The notes under the pieces: model-generated | Told to the model about the DNA's origin: nothing | Database searches by the model: none | What the model saw: only the letters and a program-made list of their open reading frames with translations | Assembly (NCBI RefSeq): GCF_012927165.1 | Contig: NZ_JABBGA010000002.1 | Location: 1 to 64,000, forward strand | Direction: 5' to 3' | From: Zoogloea dura | GTDB taxonomy: Bacteria; Pseudomonadota; Gammaproteobacteria; Burkholderiales; Rhodocyclaceae | DNA: 64,000 nucleotides | Shown here: piece by piece, positions 19,042 through 28,546 of the stretch | Position numbering within the stretch: the first letter of the stretch is position 1 | Layout: every line of letters begins with the position of its first letter | Position numbers and translations under genes: made by a program

Positions 19042-19425
19042 TCAGCGCCGCTGGCGCTTCGGCCCCTCGCTGGCGGTGACCGAGGCGATCGGATACTTGT
19101 GGCCGCGCACGGCCAGCGCGCCGGTGTTGTCGAGGGTGCCCGAGGGCCCGGTGACGAAGCCGATGCCCTCGGCGTGGAGCAGGTGCCGTGTCGGCGCCAC
19201 CAGGCGCAGCTTGTACCACTTGCGGAAGTTGTCCTGAACCAGCAGGGTCGAGTCGTCCACCGCCACCCAGTCGCGGATGCCGCCCCGGTTGGCGAAGGGA
19301 ATCGACAGCTCCGGCGCATCGGCCGGCTCGACGCGGCGGGCGTCGTCCTCCGCGGCGGCCAGGCCGAGCCAGCCGATGGCCGTTCCGACCACCACCAGCC
19401 AGACGATCAGGATCAGGTAGCGCAT
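19042..19425 (-). CDS. DUF6491-like exported small protein
   Basis: 127 residues. An N-terminal hydrophobic segment (about 3-24) acts as signal peptide or anchor and is followed by a small domain with IRDWVAVDDSTLLVQDNFRKW and a stretch near IGFVTGP. This pattern resembles DUF6491 proteins, which have no known function. The gene starts 9 bases after the stop of the molybdenum hydroxylase large subunit and is the last gene of a nine-gene operon beginning at 28216. The family assignment is from remembered pattern only and is less certain than the gene itself. Confidence 0.65.
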   Translation of the reverse strand: MRYLILIVWLVVVGTAIGWLGLAAAEDDARRVEPADAPELSIPFANRGGIRDWVAVDDSTLLVQDNFRKWYKLRLVAPTRHLLHAEGIGFVTGPSGTLDNTGALAVRGHKYPIASVTASEGPKRQRR

Positions 19426-19434
19426 CCGCTCACC

Positions 19435-21684
19435 TCAGCTCCAGCGCAGATCCGTACGCGACAGGGGCAGCTGCCGCACGCGCTTGCCGATGGCCGCGAA
19501 GATGGCGTTGCAGACTGCCGGGGCCAGCGGCGGGAAGGCCGGCTCGCCAAGGCCGGTGACCGGGTAATCGGTCTTCACGAAATGCACCTCGACCCGGGTC
19601 GGCGCGTCGGGGATGCGGATCAGCGGGTACTCGTTGAAGTTGCCCTGCACGATGCGCCCGCGCTCGATGTTCAGCTCGGGGAACATCAGGGTGCCGAGGC
19701 CATCGACGATGGAGCCTTCGACCTGGTTCTCGGCACCGGAGAGGTTGACGATCTGGGCGCCGATGTCCGTCGACACCACCACCCGGTCGAGCTTGAGGCT
19801 GCCGTCCCTGGCCACCGTCACCTCGGCGACTTCGGCGATGTAGCCGCGGTGGCTGAAGTGGAAGGCGATGCCCTGCCCCTGGCCCTTCGGGAACTTGCGC
19901 TTGCCCCAGCCCGACTTCTCGGCCACGTCCAGCAGGACGCGCCGCATGCGGCTCACATCGTAGGGCGTGCCGCGCTCGCCGGTGCCCGGCATGATGGCCT
20001 TGTCGCCGAGGATCTCCAGGCGGAATTCCAGCGGGTCGCGGCCGGCGGCGTGGGCCAGCTCATCGATGAAGCTGTGGAAGACCCAGGCGAACACGTTGCT
20101 GCCTGGCGCCCGCCAAGGCCCCATCGGCACGCCGCACTCGATGGCGCTCTGCTCCAGCAGGCAGTTGTCCACCCAGCGGCCCGGGAACTCGTCGCCCGAC
20201 AGGCTGCCGCCGCTGCCGGGCTGCAGGGTGGTCTTGCCGTCCCGGGTGACCGGGTTGGCGAAGGTGACGAAGTGGTTGTGCCAGGCGATCAGGCGCCCTT
20301 TCGCATCGGTGCCGCCGCGCAGGAAGTGAAAGCCGGCGGCCCGGAAGTGGTCGTGGCGCAGGTCGTCCTCGCGGGTCCAGGTGAGCTTCACCGGCGCTGC
20401 CACCCGCTGGGCGATGGCCGCCGCTTCGACGATGTAGTCGGCCGACAGGCGCCGGCCGAAGCCGCCGCCGCTGCGGGTGATGTGCAGGAGGATCTTGTCC
20501 TTCGGAATCCCCAGGGTGGCGGTCACCAGTTCCTGGCCGGCGGCCGGGTTCTGGGTAGGGGCCCACAGCTCCAGGCTGCCGTCCTTGAACCAGGCAGTGC
20601 AGTTCTGCGGCTCGATGCTGGCGTGGGAGATGAAGGGATAGGTGTAGGCGGCCTCGACGGTCCGGGCGGCACCGGCCAGGGCGGCGTTCACATCGCCATC
20701 CTTGCGCAGGGTGGTGGCGCCGGGCTGCTTGCCCAGGCGCTGGGCTTCGGCCACGAAGCCGGCCCAGCTGTGGTCGGCGAAGCGGCCTTCGTCCCACTCC
20801 ACCTGCAGCTGCTTGCGGGCGCTCCAGGCGGCCCAGGTGGACTCGGCGACGATGGCCACGCCGGGCAGCAGGCCGCGCAGGTCGGCCGTGCCGTCGATGA
20901 CGAAGGCGTCCTTGACCCCCGGCAGGGCCTTGATGGCCTCCAGGTTGGCGCGCCGGACCTTGCCGCCGAACACGGGCGACTTCTCATACACGGCGTAGAG
21001 CATGCCGGGCAGGCGGGTATCCACGCCGAACAGGGGCTGGCCGGTGACCACCGCGTGGTTGTCCACGCCGCCGATGCGCTTGCCGAGCAGCTTGAAGTCC
21101 TTCGGGTCCTTGACCTGCACGCTTTTCGCGTCGGGCACCGGCAGCGCCGCAGCGGCCTCGACCAGCTGGCCGTAGCCCAGGCGGCGCTTGCTCGGGCGGT
21201 GATGCACGGCGGAGTCGGCGGCATGGCATTCGCCGGGCGGCACCTTCCAGGCCCGCGCGGCCGCCTCCACCAGCATCGCCTTGGCGGTGGCGCCGAGGCG
21301 GCGGAAGTCTTCGTAGTTGGTGGGGGTGGAGGTGGAGCCGCCGGCGCTCTGGCGGCCATAGACCGGGTCCAGGTCGCCCTGCACGATGCGCACATCCTTC
21401 CAGCTCACCTCCAGCTCTTCGGCGATCACCGCCGGCAGGGAGGTCTTGATGCCCTGGCCGATCTCCGGCTGCTTGGAGACCAGGGTCACGATGCCGTCGC
21501 GGCCGATGCGGATGAAGGCGTTGGGCTTGAATTCGGCCCCCGGCGCGGCGGCCGGCTTGGCCACCTGCTCGGCGGCGTTGCCGGTGCCGTTCAGGTAGAA
21601 GCCCAGCACCAGCCCGCCGCCCGCCAGGGCGGAGCTGCGCAGGAAGTTGCGGCGGCCGGCGCTGGCCAGATCGGGGGCGTTCAT
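19435..21684 (-). CDS. Molybdopterin-dependent hydroxylase, large subunit (IorB/aldehyde dehydrogenase type), Tat-exported
   Basis: 749 residues from the ATG at 21684. A twin-arginine signal ([19 protein letters not shown]) shows export of the folded enzyme. Family hallmarks are [39 protein letters not shown], the cofactor-binding [21 protein letters not shown] and a C-terminal [14 protein letters not shown] containing the catalytic Glu. These enzymes hydroxylate N-heteroaromatics or oxidise aldehydes and pass electrons via [2Fe-2S] clusters to cytochrome c. The start overlaps the small-subunit stop by four bases (ATGA), typical of translational coupling. A start further upstream would only read through the small-subunit gene. 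The substrate cannot be told from sequence. Confidence 0.9.
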   Translation of the reverse strand: MNAPDLASAGRRNFLRSSALAGGGLVLGFYLNGTGNAAEQVAKPAAAPGAEFKPNAFIRIGRDGIVTLVSKQPEIGQGIKTSLPAVIAEELEVSWKDVRIVQGDLDPVYGRQSAGGSTSTPTNYEDFRRLGATAKAMLVEAAARAWKVPPGECHAADSAVHHRPSKRRLGYGQLVEAAAALPVPDAKSVQVKDPKDFKLLGKRIGGVDNHAVVTGQPLFGVDTRLPGMLYAVYEKSPVFGGKVRRANLEAIKALPGVKDAFVIDGTADLRGLLPGVAIVAESTWAAWSARKQLQVEWDEGRFADHSWAGFVAEAQRLGKQPGATTLRKDGDVNAALAGAARTVEAAYTYPFISHASIEPQNCTAWFKDGSLELWAPTQNPAAGQELVTATLGIPKDKILLHITRSGGGFGRRLSADYIVEAAAIAQRVAAPVKLTWTREDDLRHDHFRAAGFHFLRGGTDAKGRLIAWHNHFVTFANPVTRDGKTTLQPGSGGSLSGDEFPGRWVDNCLLEQSAIECGVPMGPWRAPGSNVFAWVFHSFIDELAHAAGRDPLEFRLEILGDKAIMPGTGERGTPYDVSRMRRVLLDVAEKSGWGKRKFPKGQGQGIAFHFSHRGYIAEVAEVTVARDGSLKLDRVVVSTDIGAQIVNLSGAENQVEGSIVDGLGTLMFPELNIERGRIVQGNFNEYPLIRIPDAPTRVEVHFVKTDYPVTGLGEPAFPPLAPAVCNAIFAAIGKRVRQLPLSRTDLRWS

Positions 21685-22163
21685 TTGCGGCCTTTCTTGT
21701 CGGCAGCGGCAAGCTCGGCAGCCCGGTGGATGCCCTTGCGGATGCGCAGGTAGGTGCCGCAGCGGCACAGGTTGCCGGCCATGGCGCCGTCGATCTCCTC
21801 GTCGCTGGGGCGCGGGTTCTCCTTGAGCAGGGCGGCGGCGGTCATGATCTGGCCGGCCTGGCAGTAGCCGCACTGGGGCACGTCCAGTTCCTTCCAGGCC
21901 CGCTGCAGGGGGTGCTCGCCCTTGCTGTCGAGACCCTCGATGGTGGTGACCTGCTTACGCCCGACGGTGGACACGGGTGTCATGCAGGCACGGGTGGGCA
22001 CACCGTTGAGATGCACGGTACAGGCGCCGCAGTGGCCCGCACCACAACCGAACTTGGTGCCTGCCAGCTCGAGGGTATCGCGCAGTACCCACAGCAGTGG
22101 CGTGTCCGGTGCCACATCGACACCACGGCTATGTCCGTTGATGGAAAGAGAGTATTTGCTCAT
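21681..22163 (-). CDS. Molybdenum hydroxylase small subunit, two [2Fe-2S] clusters (IorA type)
   Basis: 160 residues, the normal size for this subunit. The plant-ferredoxin-like cluster uses CGAGHCGAC plus a later Cys (VPTRAC). The second cluster uses [10 protein letters not shown] and [15 protein letters not shown]. No signal peptide is present, so it is probably carried across the membrane with the Tat-tagged large subunit. It starts 33 bases after the cytochrome c4 stop. The order cytochrome c, small subunit, large subunit suits a periplasmic enzyme reducing the respiratory chain at the cytochrome c level. Confidence 0.92.
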   Translation of the reverse strand: MSKYSLSINGHSRGVDVAPDTPLLWVLRDTLELAGTKFGCGAGHCGACTVHLNGVPTRACMTPVSTVGRKQVTTIEGLDSKGEHPLQRAWKELDVPQCGYCQAGQIMTAAALLKENPRPSDEEIDGAMAGNLCRCGTYLRIRKGIHRAAELAAADKKGRK

Positions 22164-22196
22164 GGCGTGGGCTATGTCCGGGGGGATGAAGAGGGC

Positions 22197-22826
22197 CTAC
22201 AGGCCTGAAAGATAGTCGGCCAGGGCTTCGATGTCGGCATCGCCGAGCGTCCTGGCGACCTGGTTCATGACGCCGTCCGGGCTGTTGCGGCGGGTCTCGC
22301 TGCGCCAGTCCTGCAACTGGCCGCGCAGGTAGAAGCGGTGCTGCCCGCCGATCGCCGGGTAGGCCTGGCTGGCGGCCAGTGCCAGGCCCTTGCCGTCGGC
22401 GCCATGGCAGCCGGCGCAGGCCGGGATGCGGCGCTCCGGGTCGCCCTGCTCGAAGAGGCGCCGGCCCAGCGGGTTGGCCACTGGCGCGGCGCCCTTCATG
22501 GCCGGCTGCACCGAGAAATGGGCGGAGACGTCGGCCAGCTCCCGGTCGCCCAGGTCCTGGGTGAGGGCCTGCATGATCACGTTCTTGCGCCGCCCGTCGC
22601 GGAAGTCGCGCAGCTGCTTGTACAGGTAGGCGACCTGCTGGCCGCCCAGGCGCGGGTACTCGGCCACCGTGCTGTTGCCGTCCGGGTTGTGGCATTCCTT
22701 GCACACGTTGTCCTCGGACCAGGCCTTGCCGGCCAGCGGATCACCGACCCGCTCGGCCGCCGCGGCGCCGGCGCCGAAGACAATGGCCGTGACAGCCATG
22801 AACAGGCGGATCGAAAGACGGGGCAT
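22197..22826 (-). CDS. Diheme cytochrome c4-like protein (copy A)
   Basis: 209 residues. A signal peptide (about 1-24) is followed by two class I cytochrome c domains with heme motifs CKECH (42-46) and CAGCH (137-141). YPRLGGQQVAYLYKQLRDF and YPAIGGQHRFYLRGQLQDW are the repeated c4 motifs after each heme. Cytochrome c4 shuttles electrons in the periplasm to terminal oxidases or reductases. Here it sits between a c'-like cytochrome gene (3 bases upstream) and the molybdenum hydroxylase genes and is the likely electron acceptor of that enzyme (inference). A paralogue lies at 28547-29281. Confidence 0.9.
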   Translation of the reverse strand: MPRLSIRLFMAVTAIVFGAGAAAAERVGDPLAGKAWSEDNVCKECHNPDGNSTVAEYPRLGGQQVAYLYKQLRDFRDGRRKNVIMQALTQDLGDRELADVSAHFSVQPAMKGAAPVANPLGRRLFEQGDPERRIPACAGCHGADGKGLALAASQAYPAIGGQHRFYLRGQLQDWRSETRRNSPDGVMNQVARTLGDADIEALADYLSGL

Positions 22827-22829
22827 GGT

Positions 22830-23237
22830 TCAACCCTGGGGCTTGATCGGCTTGAAGCGGTCATGGCAGGCCCGGCAGTCGCGGGCGATGCCGACCGCCG
22901 ACTCGAAGGCGCCGGCGAAATCCCCCTGCTGGGCCTGGACGGCGGCGCTGGCGGCGCGCTGGCGCCCGTCCCAGGACAGCAGCAGCGGATCGTCGTGCTC
23001 GCCGCGGGCCTCGTAGAAGCGTTCCATCTGGCCGTACAGGCGCTCCAGCTCGCGGGCGTCGGCCACCGCGGCACTCACATCCTGGCGCTTCAGGGCATGC
23101 AGGATGGTCTGGCTGTGGCGGTCGATCTTCTGCATCCAGATGTCGAACTCGAGGATGCTGTCGGCCCCGGCGCTGCCGGCGACCAGCACACCCGCCAGCG
23201 CAAGGATTGCCGACAGGCGTGCGCGGCCCCTGCGCAT
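22830..23237 (-). CDS. Small monoheme cytochrome, c'-like, C-terminal heme
   Basis: 135 residues from the ATG at 23237; a TTG one codon earlier is less likely. A signal peptide (about 1-25) is followed by an all-helical body with a single CRACH at 121-125 close to the C-terminus. This layout is typical of cytochrome c' and related four-helix-bundle cytochromes. The start shares one base with the stop of the peroxiredoxin gene (TGATG), indicating coupled translation. It resembles the neighbour at 23820-24203 in size and layout. Function may be electron transfer or binding of small gases or peroxides; unresolved. Confidence 0.82.
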   Translation of the reverse strand: MRRGRARLSAILALAGVLVAGSAGADSILEFDIWMQKIDRHSQTILHALKRQDVSAAVADARELERLYGQMERFYEARGEHDDPLLLSWDGRQRAASAAVQAQQGDFAGAFESAVGIARDCRACHDRFKPIKPQG

Positions 23238-23815
23238 CAAGGCCGCTGACCTGCCAGCGTGCGCACTGCGTCGAGGGCCTTCTCGACATTGGCCACCGGC
23301 GCCAGGCCGCTGACCGTGGCGGCGATGCGGCCGTCGGGCCGGATCACGAAGGTGGTGCGTTCGGCAAAGCCATGGTCGATGGCCTGGCCGCGGGTGTCCT
23401 TGCTGCTGCCGCTGCCTTCCCGCACGGACAGGTCGTAGGCCCTGGCGATGCGGCCGTCGGCATCCGAGGCCACGGCGAGCTTGCCGGCGCAGAATTCCGG
23501 ATCGGCGGAGAACTCGTTGAGGCGGCCGATGCTGTCGAGGGACACACCCACCACGCTGGCACCCGCCGCGGCAAACTTGCCGATGTTCTCGGAGAAGGTG
23601 TGGGCCTGCAGGTTGCAGCCGTTGGTGTAGGCCGAGGGATAGAAGTACACCACCACCGGCCCCTTCTTGAGGGCATCCTTCAGGGAATAGGCAAAGGCCT
23701 TGCCGGCCAGCGAGGCCTGGGCCTTGAAGTCGGGGGCGGCGTCCCCTTCCTTGAGGGCCGCCGCAGCCGGCAGCACCGTGGCGGCGATCAGCGCGCCGAG
23801 CAACAGTTTCTTCAT
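23237..23815 (-). CDS. Periplasmic peroxiredoxin (AhpC/TSA family, copy A)
   Basis: 192 residues from ATG 23815, chosen because it begins with a clean signal peptide (MKKLLLGALIAATVLPAAAA). The thioredoxin fold carries the peroxidatic motif PSAYTNGC (Pxxx[T/S]xxC) and a second Cys in DPEFCAGKLAVASD that could resolve the disulfide. Peroxiredoxins reduce peroxides. An exported version beside small cytochromes suggests removal of peroxide made by periplasmic oxidation, or a cytochrome-linked peroxidase pair (inference). It starts 4 bases after the upstream cytochrome stop. The paralogue at 29295-29879 is very similar. Confidence 0.88.
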   Translation of the reverse strand: MKKLLLGALIAATVLPAAAALKEGDAAPDFKAQASLAGKAFAYSLKDALKKGPVVVYFYPSAYTNGCNLQAHTFSENIGKFAAAGASVVGVSLDSIGRLNEFSADPEFCAGKLAVASDADGRIARAYDLSVREGSGSSKDTRGQAIDHGFAERTTFVIRPDGRIAATVSGLAPVANVEKALDAVRTLAGQRP

Positions 23816-23819
23816 GGCG

Positions 23820-24203
23820 TCAGTCCTGCTTGTAAACGTTGTGGCAGGTCTTGCAGGTACGGCCGAGCTCGGCCGAGGCAAGGGCGGCGCTGTCGAAATC
23901 CTTGGCAGCCACCGTAGTCACGATCTTAGTCGACAGGTCGACGCTCTTCTGCGACAGCTTGACCCCCTCGGCCGCGTCGCCCTTCTGCGCGTAGTGGTCG
24001 GTCACTTCCTTGAAGAGCTTCTCCAGCTCACGGGCATCGGAGGTGGCGGTCTTGGCATCCTTCAGGCCGATCGCCGAATCGGCGCTCTTGAAGGTGTCTT
24101 CCACGTTGCGCATGAAATCTTCATCCACCGCGCCGGAGGCGGTGAAGGCGGTCATGGCGAGCAAACTGGTCAGGGCAAGGTGAAGGAGTCTTTTCTTGTG
24201 CAT
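23820..24203 (-). CDS. Small monoheme cytochrome, c'-like
   Basis: 127 residues with signal peptide (about 1-25) and one C-terminal heme motif CKTCH (117-121). The rest is helical, rich in Lys, Asp and Ala (ARELEKLFKEVTDHYAQKGD). It resembles the 135-residue protein two genes downstream, which shares the ARELE...Y pattern, so the two probably arose by duplication around the peroxiredoxin gene. It follows the DUF1501 gene after a 66-base gap containing a strong hairpin. Confidence 0.82.
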   Translation of the reverse strand: MHKKRLLHLALTSLLAMTAFTASGAVDEDFMRNVEDTFKSADSAIGLKDAKTATSDARELEKLFKEVTDHYAQKGDAAEGVKLSQKSVDLSTKIVTTVAAKDFDSAALASAELGRTCKTCHNVYKQD

Positions 24204-24222
24204 GATTCTCTGCGGGTTACAT

Positions 24223-24267
24223 GGGAGAGCAGTGCCGGGGCAGCGCCAGCCGCCCCGGCACCCTCCC
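24223..24267 (-). terminator. Strong hairpin between DUF1501 and cytochrome genes (operon A)
   Basis: GTGCCGGGGC (24232-24241) pairs with GCCCCGGCAC (24252-24261), extended by GGGAG (24223-24227) with CTCCC (24263-24267). No T tract follows on the coding strand, so it is more likely an mRNA stabiliser or partial terminator separating the first two genes from the rest. Confidence 0.5.
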
Positions 24268-24269
24268 GG

Positions 24270-25715
24270 TCAGGTGATGATTTCCTGGACCACGTCGCCG
24301 AAGACGGTGGTGGCCTTCTCCTGGCGGCCCTGGTACTGGAAGGTGAGCTTGCGGTGGTCCAGGCCCAGTTGATGCAGCAGGGTCGCCTGCAGGTCGTAGG
24401 TATCCACGATGCCGCTGGCGGCACGCAGGCCGATCTCGTCGGTGGCGCCGTGGGTGTAGCCGGCCTTGATGCCGCCGCCGGCCACCCAGGAGGTGAAGCC
24501 CCAGGGGTTGTGGTCACGCCCGTCGCCGGTCTGGCCGTAAGGCGTGCGGCCGAACTCGGAGGTCCACACCACCAGGGTGTCCTTGAGCAGGCCACGGGCT
24601 TCCAGGTCGGCGAGCAGGCCGGCGATCGGCTTGTCCACCAGCTTGGCCATGGTGCCGTGGTTCTTCTCGATATTGTTGTGGGCGTCCCAGTCCGGCAGGC
24701 TGTCGTCCGGGGAGCCGGAGATGACATGCACGAAGCGCACGCCCTTCTCGATCAGGCGGCGGGCGCGCAGCAGGTTGGTGCCGTATTCCACGGTGGACTT
24801 GTCGTCCAGGCCGTAGAGCTTCTTGGTGGCGTCGGTCTCCTTGGAGAGGTCCACCGCCTCGGGGGCGGACTTCTGCATGCGGTAGGCCAGGTCGTAGGAG
24901 CGCAGGCGGGCCTCCAGTTCGGTGTCCGCCGGGTAGCGCGCCGCGGTGCGCTGGTTGAGGTTCTTCAGCAGCTCCAGGGTGTTGCGCTGTTCCACGTCGG
25001 AGACGCCGGCCGGGCGATCCAGGTGCAGGATGGGGGAGTCGCCCTGACGGAAGGCCGTGCCCTGGTACACCGCGGGCAGGAAGCCGGAGCTCCAGATCAC
25101 CTGACCGCGGCCGCCGCCGCCGGTGCTGCGGCCGTTGGCCAGCACCACGAAGGCCGGCAGGTCGGGGTTGTTGGTGCCCAGGCCGTACTGGATCCACGAA
25201 CCCAGCGCCGGACGCCCCGGCACCAGGCCGCTGGTGTGCAGCTTGAGGGAGGCGATGACGTGGGTCGAACCTTCGGTCTTGCTGCCTTTCAGGAAGCAGA
25301 TCTTGTCGGCGTGCTGGGCCAGGTTGGGCACCAGGTCGGAGAACCAGGCGCCGCTCTCACCGTATTGTTTCCAGGTGCGCTTGGTGGCGTAGAGGGCCCC
25401 GACGCCGCCGTCGGTGGCGGTCTTCAGGTTCTTCGAGAAGGAGTCCGGCAGGGGCTGGCCGTGCAGCTTGACCAGCTCGGGCTTGTAGTCGAACAGGTCG
25501 AGGGTGGACGGTGCGCCGGCCATGTGCAGCCAGATCACGGCCTTGGCCTTGGCGGCGTGGTGGGGCTGCTTGGGGGCCAGCGGGTCCAGGTATTCCGCGG
25601 CCTGCACGGAGGAGATGAAGCCGCCGCCGGGCAGCAGGCCGCTGAAGGCGTAGGCGCCGATGCCATAGCCGGCATTGACGAGGAAGCGGCGACGGGCGTT
25701 CTGATCGATAGTCAT
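24270..25715 (-). CDS. DUF1501 protein, sulfatase/alkaline-phosphatase-like fold (copy A)
   Basis: 481 residues. A Tat signal (ARRRFLVNAGYGIGAYAFSG) starts the protein. Family motifs are VIWLHMAGAPSTLDLFDYKPE, VVWTSEFGRTPYGQTGDGRDH and NPWGFTSWVAGGGIKAGYTHG; these supply likely metal-ligand Asp and His residues of an alkaline-phosphatase-superfamily core. The enzymatic activity of DUF1501 proteins is not established. In Planctomycetes they are habitually encoded beside DUF1549/DUF1553 proteins, the same pairing as here (32-base gap to the upstream gene). The paralogue at 29995-31446 shares the architecture throughout. Confidence 0.9.
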   Translation of the reverse strand: MTIDQNARRRFLVNAGYGIGAYAFSGLLPGGGFISSVQAAEYLDPLAPKQPHHAAKAKAVIWLHMAGAPSTLDLFDYKPELVKLHGQPLPDSFSKNLKTATDGGVGALYATKRTWKQYGESGAWFSDLVPNLAQHADKICFLKGSKTEGSTHVIASLKLHTSGLVPGRPALGSWIQYGLGTNNPDLPAFVVLANGRSTGGGGRGQVIWSSGFLPAVYQGTAFRQGDSPILHLDRPAGVSDVEQRNTLELLKNLNQRTAARYPADTELEARLRSYDLAYRMQKSAPEAVDLSKETDATKKLYGLDDKSTVEYGTNLLRARRLIEKGVRFVHVISGSPDDSLPDWDAHNNIEKNHGTMAKLVDKPIAGLLADLEARGLLKDTLVVWTSEFGRTPYGQTGDGRDHNPWGFTSWVAGGGIKAGYTHGATDEIGLRAASGIVDTYDLQATLLHQLGLDHRKLTFQYQGRQEKATTVFGDVVQEIIT

Positions 25716-25747
25716 GATGTGTGTTCCAGCCTTGTTCTCGTTTGTTC

Positions 25748-28216
25748 TTACAGGCGATACAGGAATTCGTTGGAGTTCACCACCGCGTGGACCAGCTCCA
25801 CGAAGGCAGCGCTGCGGGCGGGGTTGGCTTTGTCCTTGTGACCGGTGGCCTTGGCACCGCCGGCGCCTTCGCCGTCGTCATCCGTGGTCTTGGCGGCCTT
25901 GGCCTGCTGGGTGTCCAGGTAGGACAGCAGGGTGGCCCGCTCGAACTTGTCGGGGCTGCGGCCATACAGGGTCTTGAACAGGCCGTCGACCTTCTCCTTC
26001 ACCGCGCCGGCATCCTTGGCCCCCACCGGAGCCACCACCTTCTTGCCGGTGGCGAGCTGGTTGGCGACGACCTTCTCCTGCTTGTCCAGGAAGGCCAGCA
26101 GGCTGTCCTTCTCGGTCTTGTCCGGCGTGCGGCCGAAGGCGATCTGGTACAGGCGGTCGAGGCGCGCGGCCTCGCTCTCGCCGGCTTCGCGGATGACCCG
26201 GCCGGCCAGGGCCTTGGACCATTCGAAGACCAGGTCGCTGTTGGCCAGGGCCAGGGCCTGGGGTGCCGTGGTGGTCACCTCGCGGCGGCCATGCACCAGC
26301 TGGGGGTTGGCCCAGTCAAAGGTGTCGAGCAGCGGATAGGGCGTGTTGCGGCGGATGAAGATGTAGGCGCTGCGGCGATGCTGCTCGGCCAGGCTGTCGG
26401 AGACCTTCCAGGCGTTGCGGTTGTCGAAGTTGGCCGGCACCGGCGGGTACACCGAGGGGCCGCCCACCTTCTCTTCCAGCAGGCCGGCGGCGTACAGCAG
26501 CGAGTCGCGGATCTGCTCGGCGTCGAGACGCTGACGCGGGAAGTAGGCCAGCAGCTTGTTCTCGGGGTCGACGCTGACCAGCTCCTCGCGGTGGTCGGAG
26601 GACTGGCGGTAGACGCTGGACAGCAGGATTTCCTTCTGCAGCTTCTTCACGCTCCAGCCGTTCTTGACGAAGCTGTCGGCCAGGTAGTCGAGCAGGGCCG
26701 GATTGACCGGCTTCTGGCCCATCTTGCCGAAGTCGTTGACCGTGTCCACCAGGCCGCGGCCGAAGTACTGGTTCCACACGCGGTTGGCAAAGACCCGGGC
26801 GGTCAGCGGGTTGGACGGGCTGGCGATCCAGTTGGCGATGGCGGTGCGGCGGCCGGACGAGGTGGCCGTGGCCACGATCTTCGGTGCCTCGCCGCCGGAC
26901 AGGGCTGCCGGCAGGCCGGGCTGGACTTCATCCAGCTTGCGGTCGTAGATGCCCTTGAAGAGCACGTAGGTGGGCGGCGAGTCGTTGTGGCCCAGCTCGG
27001 TGGCGGTGGAGATGTTGCCCGGGTCCTTCGGCTTGAGCTCGTCGAACTTCTTCAGCTCGGCCACCACCTTCTCGTACTCCGCGTACTGGGTCTTGTCCTT
27101 CTCCTTCATCTGGTTGGCCGCGTTGCGGGTGCGGCCGGACATGGTCCACAGGTTGCGGTGGTAGATCCAGCGGTCGTAGGCGTTGCGTTCCTTCTCGGGC
27201 TTGTTGATGGACTCGCGGGTCTCCGGCACGAAGCCCAGCAGGCGGTCGGCCTCGGCCTTCTCGATATAGGGCTTGAGCAGGGCATCCTGCTTGGCGCGGA
27301 TGTCCTTGGTCGCCTCTTCCCACTTGGCCAGCTTGCTCGAGAACTCGCTCAGTTCCTTGCCGGACAGCGGGGTCACGTCGTCCCGGAAGCTGGTGTTCAC
27401 GAAGTAGGCCTGGAGCTGGTAGTACTCCTTCTGGGTGAACTTGTCGAACTTGTGGTTGTGGCACTGGGCGCAGTTGGCCGTGGTGGCCAGGAACACCGAG
27501 CTGACCGTGTCGGTCAGGTCGTTGGCGATCTCCTGCTTCTTCAGGTTCAGGTCGCGGGCGTTGATCTCGTCCGGGAAGTTGCGCAGGAAGCCGGTGGCCA
27601 CCAGGGCGTCCTTGCGCTCCGGCCACAGCTCGTCGCCGGCCAGTTGTTCCTTGATGAAGACGTCGTAGGGCTTGTCGGCGTTGAAGGCGTTGATCACGTA
27701 GTCGCGATAACGCCACATGTTGGGCCGGGTGCCGTCGGTGTTGTAGCCGTCGCTGTCGGCGTGGCGGGTCAGGTCGAGCCAGCGGCGGCCCCAGCGCTCG
27801 CCGTAGCGGGGCGAGGCGAGCAGGCGGTCCACCAGCTTTTCGTAGGCCTGGGGAGACTTGTCATTGACGAAGGCCTTGACCTCTTCCGGGGTCGGGATGA
27901 TGCCCCAGGTATCCAGGGTGACGCGGCGGATCAGGGTGGCGCGGTCGGCATCGGCGGAGGGCTTGATGCCCTTGGACTCCAGCTGGGCCAGGACCAGGGC
28001 GTCAATCGGCGAGCGCACCCACTTGGCGTCCTTGACGGCCGGGGTCGCCGGACGGGCCACCGGCTGATAGGCCCAGTGCTGCTGGCCCTGGGCGGCGCGG
28101 GCCGGCCTGGCCTCGCCGGCGTCGGAAGTTTCGGCGGCAACGACCGCCACGGACTCGAGGCCCATCACCCCGACAAGGCTCCAGACCACGGCCAGGTAGG
28201 CTGCTTTTCTCTTCAT
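25748..28216 (-). CDS. DUF1549/DUF1553 (PSCyt2/PSD1) protein with CxxCH motif (copy A)
   Basis: 822 residues from ATG 28216, preceded by a good ribosome binding site (GAAGGAG) and giving a signal peptide (about 1-28). DUF1549 occupies roughly 60-280, including IDALVLAQLESKGIKPS, RRWLDLTRHADSDGY and a heme-type CAQCH motif at about 249-253 followed by NHKFDKFTQKEYY. A central region is followed by DUF1553 (about 430-800; NPLTARVFANRVWNQYFGRG, RQRLDAEQIRDSLLYAAG). The family was named in Planctomycetes; its reaction is unknown and one c-type heme is plausible. It heads a nine-gene operon that ends at 19042. Confidence 0.9.
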   Translation of the reverse strand: MKRKAAYLAVVWSLVGVMGLESVAVVAAETSDAGEARPARAAQGQQHWAYQPVARPATPAVKDAKWVRSPIDALVLAQLESKGIKPSADADRATLIRRVTLDTWGIIPTPEEVKAFVNDKSPQAYEKLVDRLLASPRYGERWGRRWLDLTRHADSDGYNTDGTRPNMWRYRDYVINAFNADKPYDVFIKEQLAGDELWPERKDALVATGFLRNFPDEINARDLNLKKQEIANDLTDTVSSVFLATTANCAQCHNHKFDKFTQKEYYQLQAYFVNTSFRDDVTPLSGKELSEFSSKLAKWEEATKDIRAKQDALLKPYIEKAEADRLLGFVPETRESINKPEKERNAYDRWIYHRNLWTMSGRTRNAANQMKEKDKTQYAEYEKVVAELKKFDELKPKDPGNISTATELGHNDSPPTYVLFKGIYDRKLDEVQPGLPAALSGGEAPKIVATATSSGRRTAIANWIASPSNPLTARVFANRVWNQYFGRGLVDTVNDFGKMGQKPVNPALLDYLADSFVKNGWSVKKLQKEILLSSVYRQSSDHREELVSVDPENKLLAYFPRQRLDAEQIRDSLLYAAGLLEEKVGGPSVYPPVPANFDNRNAWKVSDSLAEQHRRSAYIFIRRNTPYPLLDTFDWANPQLVHGRREVTTTAPQALALANSDLVFEWSKALAGRVIREAGESEAARLDRLYQIAFGRTPDKTEKDSLLAFLDKQEKVVANQLATGKKVVAPVGAKDAGAVKEKVDGLFKTLYGRSPDKFERATLLSYLDTQQAKAAKTTDDDGEGAGGAKATGHKDKANPARSAAFVELVHAVVNSNEFLYRL

Positions 28217-28546
28217 CGTTTCAACTCCTTCAACTGCGGCCGGAGCCTCAGGGCCACGGCGCATCGAATCTGCATGCGGGTCAGCCGGTGCGAAAGGCGA
28301 CTCGGCTCGATGCTTACCACAGCAGAATCCATGCCGCCCACGGAAGAAGTCATAACAAGTGCATAACTTAAATCAGAAACAAATTTATTTATCAACCACT
28401 TAAAAATCACCGTCCATCAGGCACGGGGCACCCGCGGAGCCCCACCCGGGGGTGACCGGAGAGCAGCAGCTGTTGCCACGTCAGCACGCGCAGCAACGCC
28501 AATGCTGCACTGCCAACAGCGGGCCGACAGCACCGCACGGACGACC
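28217..28546. other. Intergenic region between the two paralogous operons
   Basis: 330 bases with no credible gene. It contains the weak sigma-54 match for operon A (28321-28336), an A+T-rich stretch at about 28350-28410, and a GC-rich segment with short inverted repeats next to the end of operon B (about 28430-28460). Confidence 0.6.
28321..28336 (-). promoter_or_regulatory. Weak sigma-54 promoter candidate for operon A
   Basis: On the minus strand CGGCATG-GATT-CTGCT fits TGGCACG-N4-TTGCW with three mismatches and the invariant GG-N10-GC spacing. It lies 105 bases before the ATG at 28216. It is weaker than the three other sites in this locus, and I would not call it without them. Confidence 0.4.

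Noticed and set aside
19003-21753. Long + strand frame opposite the molybdenum hydroxylase genes
   Set aside because: Antisense shadow, Gly/Ala/His-rich without motifs, while the minus strand carries full catalytic motifs.
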